Assembly (NCBI GenBank): GCA_016185875.1
Contig: JACPMS010000025.1
Coordinates: forward strand, 1-15,195
DNA: 15,195 nucleotides
Reading direction: 5' to 3'
From: Candidatus Woesearchaeota archaeon
GTDB lineage: Archaea > Nanobdellota > Nanobdellia > Woesearchaeales > GW2011-AR4
Shown here: in pieces, positions 1 to 6,552 of the stretch
Numbering within the stretch: the stretch's first letter is position 1
How the letters are laid out: each line of letters opens with the position of its first letter
Translations under genes and position numbers: made by a program
The notes under the pieces: generated by a model
What the model saw: only the letters and a program-made list of their open reading frames with translations
What the model was told of the DNA's origin: nothing
Database searches by the model: none

Positions 1-639
1 GCTTTTGGTTTTGACAGGTTGGTTGCAATGATAACAGGCAACGAGTCAATAAGGGAGGTAATTGCATTCCCAAAGAACAAGGCTGCTGAATCTCTTATGG
101 AAGAGTCTCCAAGCGAAGTTAGCGAAAAGCAGCTGCAGGAACTGCACATCAAGCTGGATTTTGTAAAGGCAACTGTAAATGTCGTATTCGCCAAGATAAG
201 GGATATTTTGAACAAGGAGAAAATAGAATTCGAAGTTCTTGAGCATAAGCCTGTGTACACAAGCAAGGAAGCTGCTGAAGTAAGAGGAACAGAGCTGAGG
301 CAGGGAACAAAGGCGTTGATTTGCAAGACAGAAGAGGGGTTTATACAGGCTTGTGTAAGCGGAGCAAAGGAGCTTGATATTGAAAAATTGCAGAAATTAA
401 CATTGTACAAGAACATTGAGCTGGCAAATGCAAAGGAAGTAAGGCAAGTGACTGGCTGCAATATAGGAAGCGTTCCTCCGTTCGGCAATTTGTTTGGCTT
501 GAAGGTTTATTTTGACAAAAGCATTGTTGAAAACGACATTGTCGCATTTAACGCAGGGCAGCACACAAAAAGCATAAAGATGAAAGCCAAGGATTTAGTG
601 AGGGTTGTTAATCCGATTGTTGGGGAGTTTAGTAAATGA
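1..639 (+). CDS. aspS: C-terminal end of bacterial-type aspartyl-tRNA synthetase fused to a YbaK/EbsC tRNA-editing domain (5' partial)
   Basis: Frame 1 is open from the first base to a TGA at 637-639. The first ~53 residues match the end of bacterial-type AspRS: class II motif 3 (AFGFDRLVAMITG, with the invariant Arg), then SIREVIAFPKN, then the PSEVSEKQLQELHIKL tail. From about base 190 the same frame encodes a YbaK/ProX-type deacylase domain of ~145 residues. It has a candidate catalytic Lys in GTKAL (codon 310-312), TGCNIGSVPPFG and FNAGQHTKSIKMK. Members of this family hydrolyse mischarged tRNAs such as Cys-tRNAPro or Ala-tRNAPro; the substrate here cannot be read from sequence. Archaea usually carry an archaeal-type AspRS, so the bacterial type suggests transfer. 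The true start lies left of the window. The gene overlaps the next by ATGA, implying translational coupling. The domain calls are secure; the role of the fusion is inference. Confidence 0.88.
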   Translation, partial: AFGFDRLVAMITGNESIREVIAFPKNKAAESLMEESPSEVSEKQLQELHIKLDFVKATVNVVFAKIRDILNKEKIEFEVLEHKPVYTSKEAAEVRGTELRQGTKALICKTEEGFIQACVSGAKELDIEKLQKLTLYKNIELANAKEVRQVTGCNIGSVPPFGNLFGLKVYFDKSIVENDIVAFNAGQHTKSIKMKAKDLVRVVNPIVGEFSK

Positions 640-1184
640 TAATAAATTTTGTCACTTCCAACAAAAACAAAGTAAAAGAATTCAGGCAGATTCTGGAGCC
701 TGAAATTAAAGTCAATCACATTGAAATGGCTTATCCTGAGATGAGAAGCGATAATCCAGAAGAAATTGCAAGGCATTCAGCTCAAATGCTTGCAAATAAA
801 CTAAAAAAAGCCGTTGTTGTTGAAGATTCGGGATTATTCATCAGGGCTTTGAATGATTTTCCAGGAACGTGTTCTGCCTACTTTCATAAGAGAATCGGAT
901 TGCAAGGCATAATCAAACTGATGGAAGATATAAAAAATAGACAGTGCACTTACAAAAGCTCTGTTGCTTACTGCGAGCCTAAAAAACAGCCAGTTAGCTT
1001 TCTCGGAGAAGAAAAAGGCACAGTAGCAGAAAGTGCAAGAGGGGATTTTGGCTTTGGCCATGACCCGATTTTCATTCCAGAAGGAAGCAAAAAAACTTAT
1101 GGGGAAATAGAAAACTGCGTTGAATTAAAAAAATTCAGAAGAAAGGCTGTCTTAAAGTTAAGGGAGTATTTATTGAATGAATAG
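636..1184 (+). CDS. rdgB: Non-canonical purine NTP pyrophosphatase (ITPase/HAM1 family)
   Basis: The family hydrolyses dITP, ITP and XTP to the monophosphates and keeps deaminated purines out of nucleic acids. At 182 residues it is full length for an archaeal member. Visible motifs are TSNKNKVKEF (residues 7-16, phosphate binding), VVEDSGLF (61-68, with the candidate catalytic Asp64), FPG (75-77) and FGFGHDPIF (138-146). The usual C-terminal SHR/HR signature that helps hold the base is replaced by KKFRRKA (165-171), so Phe sits where His is normal; this may affect specificity. The ATG overlaps the upstream stop as ATGA, which fixes the start. The gene ends inside a repeated 3' hairpin element that supplies its TAG stop. 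The cytosolic housekeeping role comes from family knowledge. Confidence 0.9.
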   Translation: MIINFVTSNKNKVKEFRQILEPEIKVNHIEMAYPEMRSDNPEEIARHSAQMLANKLKKAVVVEDSGLFIRALNDFPGTCSAYFHKRIGLQGIIKLMEDIKNRQCTYKSSVAYCEPKKQPVSFLGEEKGTVAESARGDFGFGHDPIFIPEGSKKTYGEIENCVELKKFRRKAVLKLREYLLNE

Positions 1185-1225
1185 GCGAGGCAAAACTTAA
1201 TGGCAGGAAAAGTTTTGCCGAGCAC
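1176..1225 (+). repeat. Repeated 3' hairpin element with tandem G-A pairs, copy 1
   Basis: The first 16 nt (1176-1191) and last 9 nt (1217-1225) are identical to an element after the RNase HII gene (13599-13553, - strand); the interiors differ. Here 1189-1198 pairs with 1210-1219 as a perfect 10-bp stem with an 11-nt loop. Outside it, GA 1187-1188 faces GA 1220-1221 as tandem G-A/A-G mismatches, closed by GC/GC (1185-1186 with 1222-1223). The 5' end holds stop codons in all three frames (TGA 1174, TGA 1178, TAG 1182), the last of which ends the ITPase gene. No T-tract follows, so it is not a standard archaeal terminator. Confidence 0.7.
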
Positions 1226-1230
1226 AAGAG

Positions 1231-1245
1231 TTTGGCGAAGCCAAA
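1231..1245 (+). other. Small inverted repeat (6-bp stem, GAA loop)
   Basis: TTTGGC (1231-1236) and GCCAAA (1240-1245) flank a GAA triloop just after the larger hairpin. It could be a second 3'-end stem or chance. The rest of 1246-1318 is AT-rich leader and promoter. Confidence 0.35.
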
Positions 1246-1288
1246 TTGAAAATTCTCAATCGTTAAAAAATTTTATCAAAGCAATAAC

Positions 1289-1298
1289 TTTAAAAATA
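1289..1298 (+). promoter_or_regulatory. TATA box of the coiled-coil gene
   Basis: TTTAAAAATA is centred about 25 nt before the ATG at 1319. This spacing is expected for a leaderless archaeal transcript, and no Shine-Dalgarno sequence is seen before that ATG. Confidence 0.6.
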
Positions 1299-1318
1299 AC
1301 TTCAACATCACTCTTCCC

Positions 1319-1894
1319 ATGCTCCAAAAAATTAAGGACTTGATGAAGGTTAAAGAGGAAATTGATGTAATCAATAGGAATGTTGAGGAAAACAACAGAA
1401 TAATCAGCGAATTAAAAGAAGATTTGAATTCCTTGAAAAAGGACTTGTCAGAAAACAATAAGCTGCAGGATGATTTTCTGAAAAATTTCAGGGAGAATAT
1501 TGCTGTAATCAAGAATTTAAGAGAGGATTTTGGAAAAGAGCTTTATGAGTTCAAGCTGCTAAAGGGGCAGCTTCAAAGAAAAATACTTGATAAATTTGAG
1601 GAAGAGCTCCAAAAGGACTTGGAAGTAAACAGGGAAGCGTTGGGGAAAGATGCGCAAGATTACAATGAGCTGAGAAAGAAAGTTGCTGAAATCCTGTCAA
1701 GGCTTAATTTAACAAGCGAGGAAATTAATAAATTCATTGAAATCAGCAAAAGCATAAGGAAGGAAGATTTTGAATTGACAAAGTTTGCAAGGCACTTGCT
1801 GGAGATGGACAGGGAAAAGCTCGAGCTGATGAGAAAAATTGACACGTTGGAAAGGCTTGTTTCCAAGATAAGGAGAAGGGAATTAGTTAGATAG
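1319..1894 (+). CDS. Coiled-coil protein of unknown function
   Basis: 191 residues, almost entirely helical and very rich in Lys, Glu, Leu, Asn and Ile. Heptad-like spacing of hydrophobic residues runs through residues ~5-110 and again ~130-185. There is one Pro-free central stretch, no Cys, no signal peptide and no membrane span. I do not recognise a family. It looks like a structural or scaffold protein that dimerises along its length. The start is supported by a TATA box at about -25 and the lack of a plausible earlier start. It converges with the GNAT gene, whose stop lies 4 nt beyond this one's. Coding is convincing from length and codon pattern; function is unknown. Confidence 0.75.
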   Translation: MLQKIKDLMKVKEEIDVINRNVEENNRIISELKEDLNSLKKDLSENNKLQDDFLKNFRENIAVIKNLREDFGKELYEFKLLKGQLQRKILDKFEEELQKDLEVNREALGKDAQDYNELRKKVAEILSRLNLTSEEINKFIEISKSIRKEDFELTKFARHLLEMDREKLELMRKIDTLERLVSKIRRRELVR

Positions 1895-1898
1895 ATTT

Positions 1899-2321
1899 TT
1901 ATTTTCTCAACTCAGCAAATACAATGTATTCTTTGCCTTCTTTAAAACCGCATTTTCTATAGAACTCTAGTGTTTTCTTGTTGTTCTTTGGAGCGTTTAG
2001 CCATATATAGTTTAGCTTTTTTTTATCACACCTTTTTCTAAAAGCTTCTACTAATTTTTTCCCTATCCCTTTTCCACGAAATTTTTTATCCATGGTTAAT
2101 AAGCCTAAATTTGCAAGTCTGCCTTTCATAGGCTCTCCTAGGATATACCCGACAATTTTATTGTTATATTCCGCCACAAAAAACATTTTGTCGCTATCAA
2201 CAAACAGTTTAAAATATCTTTCAGGAATATAACTTCCTATTACGGGCTTTAATTCTTCAATCTTGCTTAATCCAGCACATTTCTTGCAATCTTTTAAAGT
2301 GGCATGCCTGATTTTTATCAT
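1899..2321 (-). CDS. GNAT-family N-acetyltransferase
   Basis: 140 residues from ATG at 2321. The GNAT fold is visible as IKIRHATLKD (beta 1), the FFVAEYNNKIVGYILGE hairpin, then motif A KKFRGKGIGKKLVEAF with the RGKGIG pyrophosphate loop for acetyl-CoA, and NKKTLEFYRKCGFKEG near the C-terminus. The acceptor (protein N-terminus, ribosomal protein or small molecule) cannot be told. A TTG seven codons earlier at 2342 is in frame, but a TATA box at 2344-2351 sits 26 nt before the ATG at 2321, favouring a leaderless start there. It is divergent from the gat operon. A distant, degenerate relative lies at 4712-5134. Confidence 0.85.
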   Translation of the reverse strand: MIKIRHATLKDCKKCAGLSKIEELKPVIGSYIPERYFKLFVDSDKMFFVAEYNNKIVGYILGEPMKGRLANLGLLTMDKKFRGKGIGKKLVEAFRKRCDKKKLNYIWLNAPKNNKKTLEFYRKCGFKEGKEYIVFAELRK

Positions 2322-2343
2322 ATTTTGAGTGGAATGCCGCAAT

Positions 2344-2351
2344 TATTTAAA
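2344..2351 (-). promoter_or_regulatory. TATA box of the leftward GNAT gene
   Basis: Read on the - strand this is TTTAAATA, centred ~26 nt before ATG 2321. It decides the start choice for that gene. It lies back to back with the gatC promoter. Confidence 0.6.
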
Positions 2352-2374
2352 TTTATATGAAACTTTTTAATAAA

Positions 2375-2382
2375 TTATATAA
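2375..2382 (+). promoter_or_regulatory. TATA box of the gat operon
   Basis: TTATATAA is centred ~29 nt before the gatC ATG at 2408, giving a leader of only a few bases. It is probably the main promoter for gatC through gatB. Confidence 0.55.
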
Positions 2383-2407
2383 ACTCTAATGAAATCTATT
2401 CTATAAA

Positions 2408-2692
2408 ATGGAAGTAGACAGAAAGCTTCTGGAGCATGTTGCAGAAGTTGCAAGGTTAAAACTGACAGAGCGGGAAATAAACAAGTTTCTACCGCAATTA
2501 AAAGAGGCTTTAGAATTCTTTTCGCAATTGAAAGAGATAAATACAGACAATGTAAAGCCAAGCTTCCAGCCTGTTGAGCTGAAAAATGCAATGCGTGAAG
2601 ACAGGGAAGAGGAATGCCTTTCCCAAGACGATGCCTTGTCTTTGACAGAGCACAAGAAAGACGGCTATTTCAAGGGACCGAGGGCTGTTTAA
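2408..2692 (+). CDS. gatC: Asp-tRNAAsn/Glu-tRNAGln amidotransferase subunit C
   Basis: 94 residues, normal length. GatC is the small belt subunit that wraps GatA and GatB together in the transamidosome. Recognisable are VAEVARLKLTEREINKF (residues ~11-27), LEFFSQLKEINTDNVKPSFQP and the end LREDR-like AMREDREEE plus the DGYFKGPRAV tail. It heads the operon, with a MFS-like gene starting 1 nt after its stop. Normally gatA follows directly, so the order here is disturbed. In archaea GatCAB usually converts Asp-tRNAAsn to Asn-tRNAAsn, while GatDE handles Gln. Confidence 0.93.
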   Translation: MEVDRKLLEHVAEVARLKLTEREINKFLPQLKEALEFFSQLKEINTDNVKPSFQPVELKNAMREDREEECLSQDDALSLTEHKKDGYFKGPRAV

Positions 2693-2693
2693 A

Positions 2694-3242
2694 ATGCACA
2701 AAGAATTAAAATTTTTTTTAGGTGCAACCTCTTTTTTTGAGTTTGCAATGGGCATGTTAGGGCCTATTTATGCAATATATGTGCAGAACATAGGAGGCGA
2801 CATACTTACAGTTGGTACAGCTTGGTCAATTTTTATGATTGTTTCGGGCATTGGAATATACATTATGGGGCAAATAGAAGACAGAATAAAGAATGACAGA
2901 AAAGAAATAATTTTAGGTTATGTAATTATGTCATTAGGACTGCTTGGCTACATATTTGTATCAAATATTTACCAGTTATTTGTTGTTCAAGTTGTATTGG
3001 GTATTAGTGTAGTTATATCAGCTCCAGCAAAAGACTCATTTTACACAAAATACTTGGACAAAGGAAAATACGATTCAGAGTGGGCTGCATGGGAAGGTTC
3101 ATGGTACATGGTAACTGGCTTAGCTGCTTTGGCAGGCGCGTATTTAGTTAAAGTCTATAATTTTCGAGTTTTGTTTGTCATTATGTTTGCATTATCGATT
3201 GTGGGCTTAATCTTAACAACACAATTAAAGGACAAAAAATGA
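2694..3242 (+). CDS. Half-size MFS-like membrane protein (about six spans)
   Basis: 182 residues with about six hydrophobic spans (roughly 5-30, 38-58, 73-92, 94-112, 131-150, 156-176), matching the N-terminal half of a 12-span MFS carrier. Between spans 2 and 3, GQIEDRIKNDRKEIILGY resembles MFS motif A (GxxxDRxGRR). It ends in LKDKK right after span 6, so no second half is present or remnant; it may work as a dimer or be a fixed truncation. Substrate unknown. The ATG is 1 nt after gatC and the stop overlaps the gatA ATG, so it is embedded in the gat operon. No link to amidation is known to me; it is probably a passenger gene. Confidence 0.8.
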   Translation: MHKELKFFLGATSFFEFAMGMLGPIYAIYVQNIGGDILTVGTAWSIFMIVSGIGIYIMGQIEDRIKNDRKEIILGYVIMSLGLLGYIFVSNIYQLFVVQVVLGISVVISAPAKDSFYTKYLDKGKYDSEWAAWEGSWYMVTGLAALAGAYLVKVYNFRVLFVIMFALSIVGLILTTQLKDKK

Positions 3243-4591
3243 GCATTCACGATTTTATAAAAAAAATCAAAAACCATGAAATCGACATAGTCGAGCACAC
3301 ATACAAATTAATCGAAGAATGCAAGGAAATAAACAAGGAATACAACTATCTGAACACGATTTCTGAGGACTTGGCATTGAATTCAGCCAGAGAGATAAAA
3401 ATCCAGTTGAAGCAAAAAAATAAAAATATTAAAAATAAAAAACTTCTTGGAGTTGCTGTTTCTGTGAAAGATGCTATTTGCGTTAAAGACGTTGAAACAA
3501 CAGCTGGCTCAAAAATACTGAAAAACTATAAGCCTTTGTTTGATGCTTTTGTCATCCAAAAAGTCAGGGAAGAAGGCGGCATAATAATAGGCAAAACTTC
3601 TCAGGATGAGTTCGGATTTGGAGGCTTCAGCGTCAATGTTGGCATTGGCTTTAAAGTTCCTAAAAATCCGTTTGACATTGATAGGAGCTGCGGAGGCTCA
3701 TCAGGAGGGGCTGCTGGCTTGAGCCAAAAATTAAGCAACCATATTGCATTAGGCGAATCCACTGGAGGCTCAATTGTGGAGCCAGCCTCTTTTTGCGGAG
3801 TTTATGGCTTGTGCCCGACTTACGGCAGGGTTTCAAGATATGGATTGATTGATTTTGCAAATTCTCTTGATAAAATAGGGCCTATTGGAAAAAATATTGA
3901 GGATGTTGCCCTGTTAATGAGTGTAATTTCTGGCTACGATAAAAATGACAGCACCTCCTTGAATACAAAAAACGAGAATTACGAAAGTCACTTGAAAAAG
4001 CCAGTCAAAGGAATGAAAATTGGAATTATAAAAGAGGCATTTGGCCAGGGAGTTGAAAGGGAAGTTGAGAAAAATGTTTACAATGGAATAGAAGAGCTTG
4101 AGGAAGAAGGGGCAAAAGCTGAGGAAATTTCTTTGGAATTGCCAATAAGATACGGAATTGGAACTTATTACATGATTGCAACTAGCGAAGCAAGCACAAA
4201 TCTTGCAAAATACTGCGGAATGCGCTACGGAGCAACTGAAAAGCTCGAAGGCTCTTTTAATGAGTATTTTACAAAAGTCAGAAGCAGCAATTTTGGTGAC
4301 GAGGCTAAAAGAAGGATTATTTTGGGAACATTTGCAAGAATGGCAGGCTACAGGGATGCTTTCTATTTGAAGGCAATGAAAGTGCGAACTTTAATGATTC
4401 AGGAATATAAAAAAGCATTCAAAAAATTTGATGCTTTGGTTAGTCCTACAGCGTCAATTCTTCCTCCTAAGTTTGAAGATATAGAAAAGCTTAGCCCATT
4501 GCAGCACTACATGATTGATGTCATGACAGTTTCTCCAAATGTTGCTGGACTTCCTCACCTCAATGTTCCAGTCGAGTTGGAATGCTCTTGA
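3239..4591 (+). CDS. gatA: Amidotransferase subunit A, C-terminus lost by frameshift
   Basis: GatA is the amidase subunit that releases ammonia from Gln for transfer to the tRNA-bound Asp or Glu. The Ser-cisSer-Lys triad is visible as Lys77 (VSVKD), Ser154 (CGGSSGG) and Ser178 (GESTGGSIVEPASFCG), followed by GLCPTYGRVSRYG. The frame ends at TGA 4589 after PHLNVPVELECS. The expected end (GMLLIADHLQEG... EKGK) is intact in frame -1 up to TGA 4654-4656. The family normally has ~7 more residues between VPV and VGM, so a deletion of 3n+1 nt near 4573-4576 is likely. The product is 450 residues with the final ~26 missing. Activity is uncertain: the triad is intact but the C-terminal helices are gone. 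ATG overlaps the MFS stop. Confidence 0.9.
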   Translation: MSIHDFIKKIKNHEIDIVEHTYKLIEECKEINKEYNYLNTISEDLALNSAREIKIQLKQKNKNIKNKKLLGVAVSVKDAICVKDVETTAGSKILKNYKPLFDAFVIQKVREEGGIIIGKTSQDEFGFGGFSVNVGIGFKVPKNPFDIDRSCGGSSGGAAGLSQKLSNHIALGESTGGSIVEPASFCGVYGLCPTYGRVSRYGLIDFANSLDKIGPIGKNIEDVALLMSVISGYDKNDSTSLNTKNENYESHLKKPVKGMKIGIIKEAFGQGVEREVEKNVYNGIEELEEEGAKAEEISLELPIRYGIGTYYMIATSEASTNLAKYCGMRYGATEKLEGSFNEYFTKVRSSNFGDEAKRRIILGTFARMAGYRDAFYLKAMKVRTLMIQEYKKAFKKFDALVSPTASILPPKFEDIEKLSPLQHYMIDVMTVSPNVAGLPHLNVPVELECS

Positions 4592-4656
4592 TTGCAGACC
4601 ATCTACAAGAGGGAAAATTGATACAATTGGGAAGCGCGATTGAAAAGGGAAAATGA
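4576..4656 (+). pseudogene. gatA: Out-of-frame C-terminal remnant of gatA
   Basis: In frame -1 relative to gatA this encodes VGMLLIADHLQEGKLIQLGS and then AIEKGK before TGA, the normal GatA ending. The residues look undamaged, so the frame break is young, or it is a sequencing or assembly error. Its TGA overlaps the ATG of a vestigial gatB start as ATGA, showing the ancestral gatA-gatB junction. Confidence 0.8.
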
Positions 4657-4715
4657 AAAAATTCGTTAGCGAAATTGTAATAGGACTTGAAACTATTAAG
4701 GACGAACAAAAATGA
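4653..4715 (+). pseudogene. Vestigial gatB start, 20 codons
   Basis: ATG 4653 begins MKKFVSEIVIGLE, then TIKDEQK and stop. The true gatB at 5131 begins MKFKSDIVIGLEIH. The first ~13 residues clearly correspond, but the DNA differs at many third positions, so this is not a fresh duplicate. It overlaps the old gatA stop and the GNAT start, each as ATGA. It may now act only as a coupling peptide carrying ribosomes from gatA to the GNAT gene. Confidence 0.65.
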
Positions 4716-5134
4716 AAATTAGGAAAGCTAAAATTGAAGATTTAAACCAAATTCTTGAATTTACTGTAATTAAGAAAATGAAAAGTGATTATTGGCATAT
4801 GAGTCCAATAAAATTTGTTGAATCTTACATTAAAAACAAGAACAATTTTTTCTTTTTAGCGATTGAAAATAATAAAATTATTGGAATTATAAGTGGCGAA
4901 CTGTGGAAGGATAAAAAATTTGCTTATTTAGGACGAATTGATGTAAAAAGAAAAAATAATAGGGAAATTGCTAAAAAATTATTCAAATATCTAATTAAAT
5001 TTTGTAAGGAAAATAAGATAACCTTAATTAATACTTATCTCAGAAAAAGTAATAAAATAATTATGAAGTTATATGCTAATTTAGGATTAAAGAAAAAAAG
5101 CGAATATGTATATATGGAATTAAATGTAAAATGA
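4712..5134 (+). CDS. GNAT-like protein with degenerate acetyl-CoA loop, inside the gat operon
   Basis: 140 residues. Layout follows GNAT: MKIRKAKIEDLNQI, FFFLAIENNKIIGIISGE, then a motif A region, and IIMKLYANLGLKKKSEYVYME at the end. It resembles the leftward GNAT at 1899-2321 (NNKI-G-I-GE, the NK repeat near the end and the EY-ELxxK finish), so the two are distant paralogues. The motif A loop reads KRKNNREIAKKL: the Gly residues of RxxGxG/A are absent, so normal acetyl-CoA pyrophosphate binding is doubtful. The gene is more AT-rich than gatA and gatB, consistent with later arrival. It is coupled on both sides by ATGA overlaps. It could be an inactive GNAT-fold protein; substrate unknown. 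Confidence 0.75.
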   Translation: MKIRKAKIEDLNQILEFTVIKKMKSDYWHMSPIKFVESYIKNKNNFFFLAIENNKIIGIISGELWKDKKFAYLGRIDVKRKNNREIAKKLFKYLIKFCKENKITLINTYLRKSNKIIMKLYANLGLKKKSEYVYMELNVK

Positions 5135-6543
5135 AATTTAAATCTGATATTGTCATAGGCTTGGAAATACATACTGAAATTGACACAAAAACAAAATTAT
5201 TTTGTAGCTGTCCGACTAAAGGAAGCGAAGAGCCCAATACAAGAACATGCCCTACATGCCTCGGACAGCCTGGTTCAAAACCAGTTCTAAACAACAAAGC
5301 AGTTGAATTCGCATTAAAGCTTTGCTTGGCTTTGAATTGTAAGATTTCCCCTGAATTAATCTTTTCAAGAAAATCCTATTTCTATCCGGACATGGCAAAG
5401 AACTATCAAATCTCGCAGTATGAAATTCCTCTGGGGAAAAGCGGGAATTTAAGGTTAAGAAATGGAAAAGAAATTGGGATTATAAGAGTGCATATGGAAG
5501 AGGACCCTGCTTCATTAATACATCCTGCTGGAATGAAGGAGTCTGCATATGTTTTGGTTGACTACAACAGGAGCGGCAACCCGTTGGTTGAGATTGTGAC
5601 AGAGCCTGATTTGGCAAGCCCAGACGAGGCAAGAGACTTTATGAAGCAATTGATTACAGTGCTTAATTATTTGGAAATTTTTGACATCAATGAAGGCATA
5701 ATAAAAGCAGATGCAAATGTATCAATAAAAGAGAATGAATATACAAGAATTGAAATAAAAAACATTACAGGCTTCAAGGAGATAGAAAGGGCTTTGAATT
5801 ACGAAGTTAACAGGCAGAAAGAAGAGGCAAAGCGTGGAAAAAATATTGAGCAGGAGACAAGGGCATGGGATTCTGACAAAGGAGTTACCTTTTCTTTGAG
5901 AAAGAAGGAGACCGAGGAAGATTACGGCTACATAATCGACACAGATTTGACTGTTGTTGAAATCACAGGCAAATGGCTCAATCAAATCAAAAAGGAAATG
6001 CCTGAATTGGCGCAAGACAAAGTTAAAAAATTCATCCAAAAGCACAAAATCAAAAAAGAAGACGCTGAAATTCTTGCTGCTGAAAAAGAATTGGCAGAGA
6101 TGTTTGAGAAAGTTGCAGAGGAAATTAATCCACTATTGGCAGCAAAATGGCTGAGAAGAGAGTTGGTAAGAGTATTGAATTACAACAAAAAAGAACTTCA
6201 TGAAGTTGAAATTGATGAAAAGCACATGATTGATTTGTTGAAATTAGTAGAAAGCAGGAAAATAACAGACAACGTTGCATCAAAAATAATGGAAAAATTG
6301 ATTGAAAAGCCGTTTGACATTAAGGACTATGTTAAGAAAGAAAATTTAGAGGCTGTTTCTGACATTTCAGAGCTGGAAAAATACTGCAAGGAAGCAATAA
6401 AAGAAAATCCGAAGGCAGTTGCAGACTATAAAAAAGGAGAAAAGAAAGCATTGAATTTTGTTGTTGGAAAAGTAATGCAGAAGACGAGAGGCAAAGCAAC
6501 TCCGAAAGAGGTTAATGAGATAATTTTGAGGATGATTGAATAA
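5131..6543 (+). CDS. gatB: Asp-tRNAAsn/Glu-tRNAGln amidotransferase subunit B
   Basis: 470 residues, full length. GatB binds the tRNA, activates the carboxylate with ATP and receives ammonia from GatA. Visible: IVIGLEIHTE (residues 8-17), a Cys4 zinc site (Cys25, Cys27, Cys40, Cys43), FYPDMAKNYQISQY, VHMEEDPASLIHP, VDYNRSGNPLVEIVTEPD, DANVSI and EIKNITGFKEIERAL. It ends in a YqeY-like tail (NFVVGKVMQKTRGKATPKEV) for tRNA binding. It looks intact, so the operon retains normal gatC and gatB with a damaged gatA. The ATG overlaps the GNAT stop. Stop TAA is at 6541-6543, with the convergent PIN gene 9 nt beyond. Confidence 0.95.
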   Translation: MKFKSDIVIGLEIHTEIDTKTKLFCSCPTKGSEEPNTRTCPTCLGQPGSKPVLNNKAVEFALKLCLALNCKISPELIFSRKSYFYPDMAKNYQISQYEIPLGKSGNLRLRNGKEIGIIRVHMEEDPASLIHPAGMKESAYVLVDYNRSGNPLVEIVTEPDLASPDEARDFMKQLITVLNYLEIFDINEGIIKADANVSIKENEYTRIEIKNITGFKEIERALNYEVNRQKEEAKRGKNIEQETRAWDSDKGVTFSLRKKETEEDYGYIIDTDLTVVEITGKWLNQIKKEMPELAQDKVKKFIQKHKIKKEDAEILAAEKELAEMFEKVAEEINPLLAAKWLRRELVRVLNYNKKELHEVEIDEKHMIDLLKLVESRKITDNVASKIMEKLIEKPFDIKDYVKKENLEAVSDISELEKYCKEAIKENPKAVADYKKGEKKALNFVVGKVMQKTRGKATPKEVNEIILRMIE

Positions 6544-6552
6544 GAGTAACAA

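Noticed and set aside
1189..1219. Hairpin as an ordinary intrinsic terminator
   Set aside because: No T-rich run follows either copy, and archaeal termination normally relies on T-tracts.
1185..1223. Classical kink-turn
   Set aside because: The tandem G-A pairs are in a symmetric loop without the 3-nt bulge that defines a kink-turn; only relatedness is possible.
4589..4591. TGA in gatA as a recoded (read-through) stop
   Set aside because: The continuing GatA sequence is in a different frame and residues are missing, so read-through alone would not restore the protein.
5722..6045. Long antisense frames inside gatB, herA and other genes
   Set aside because: They are shadows of strongly supported genes in the opposite strand, with no motifs or promoters of their own.
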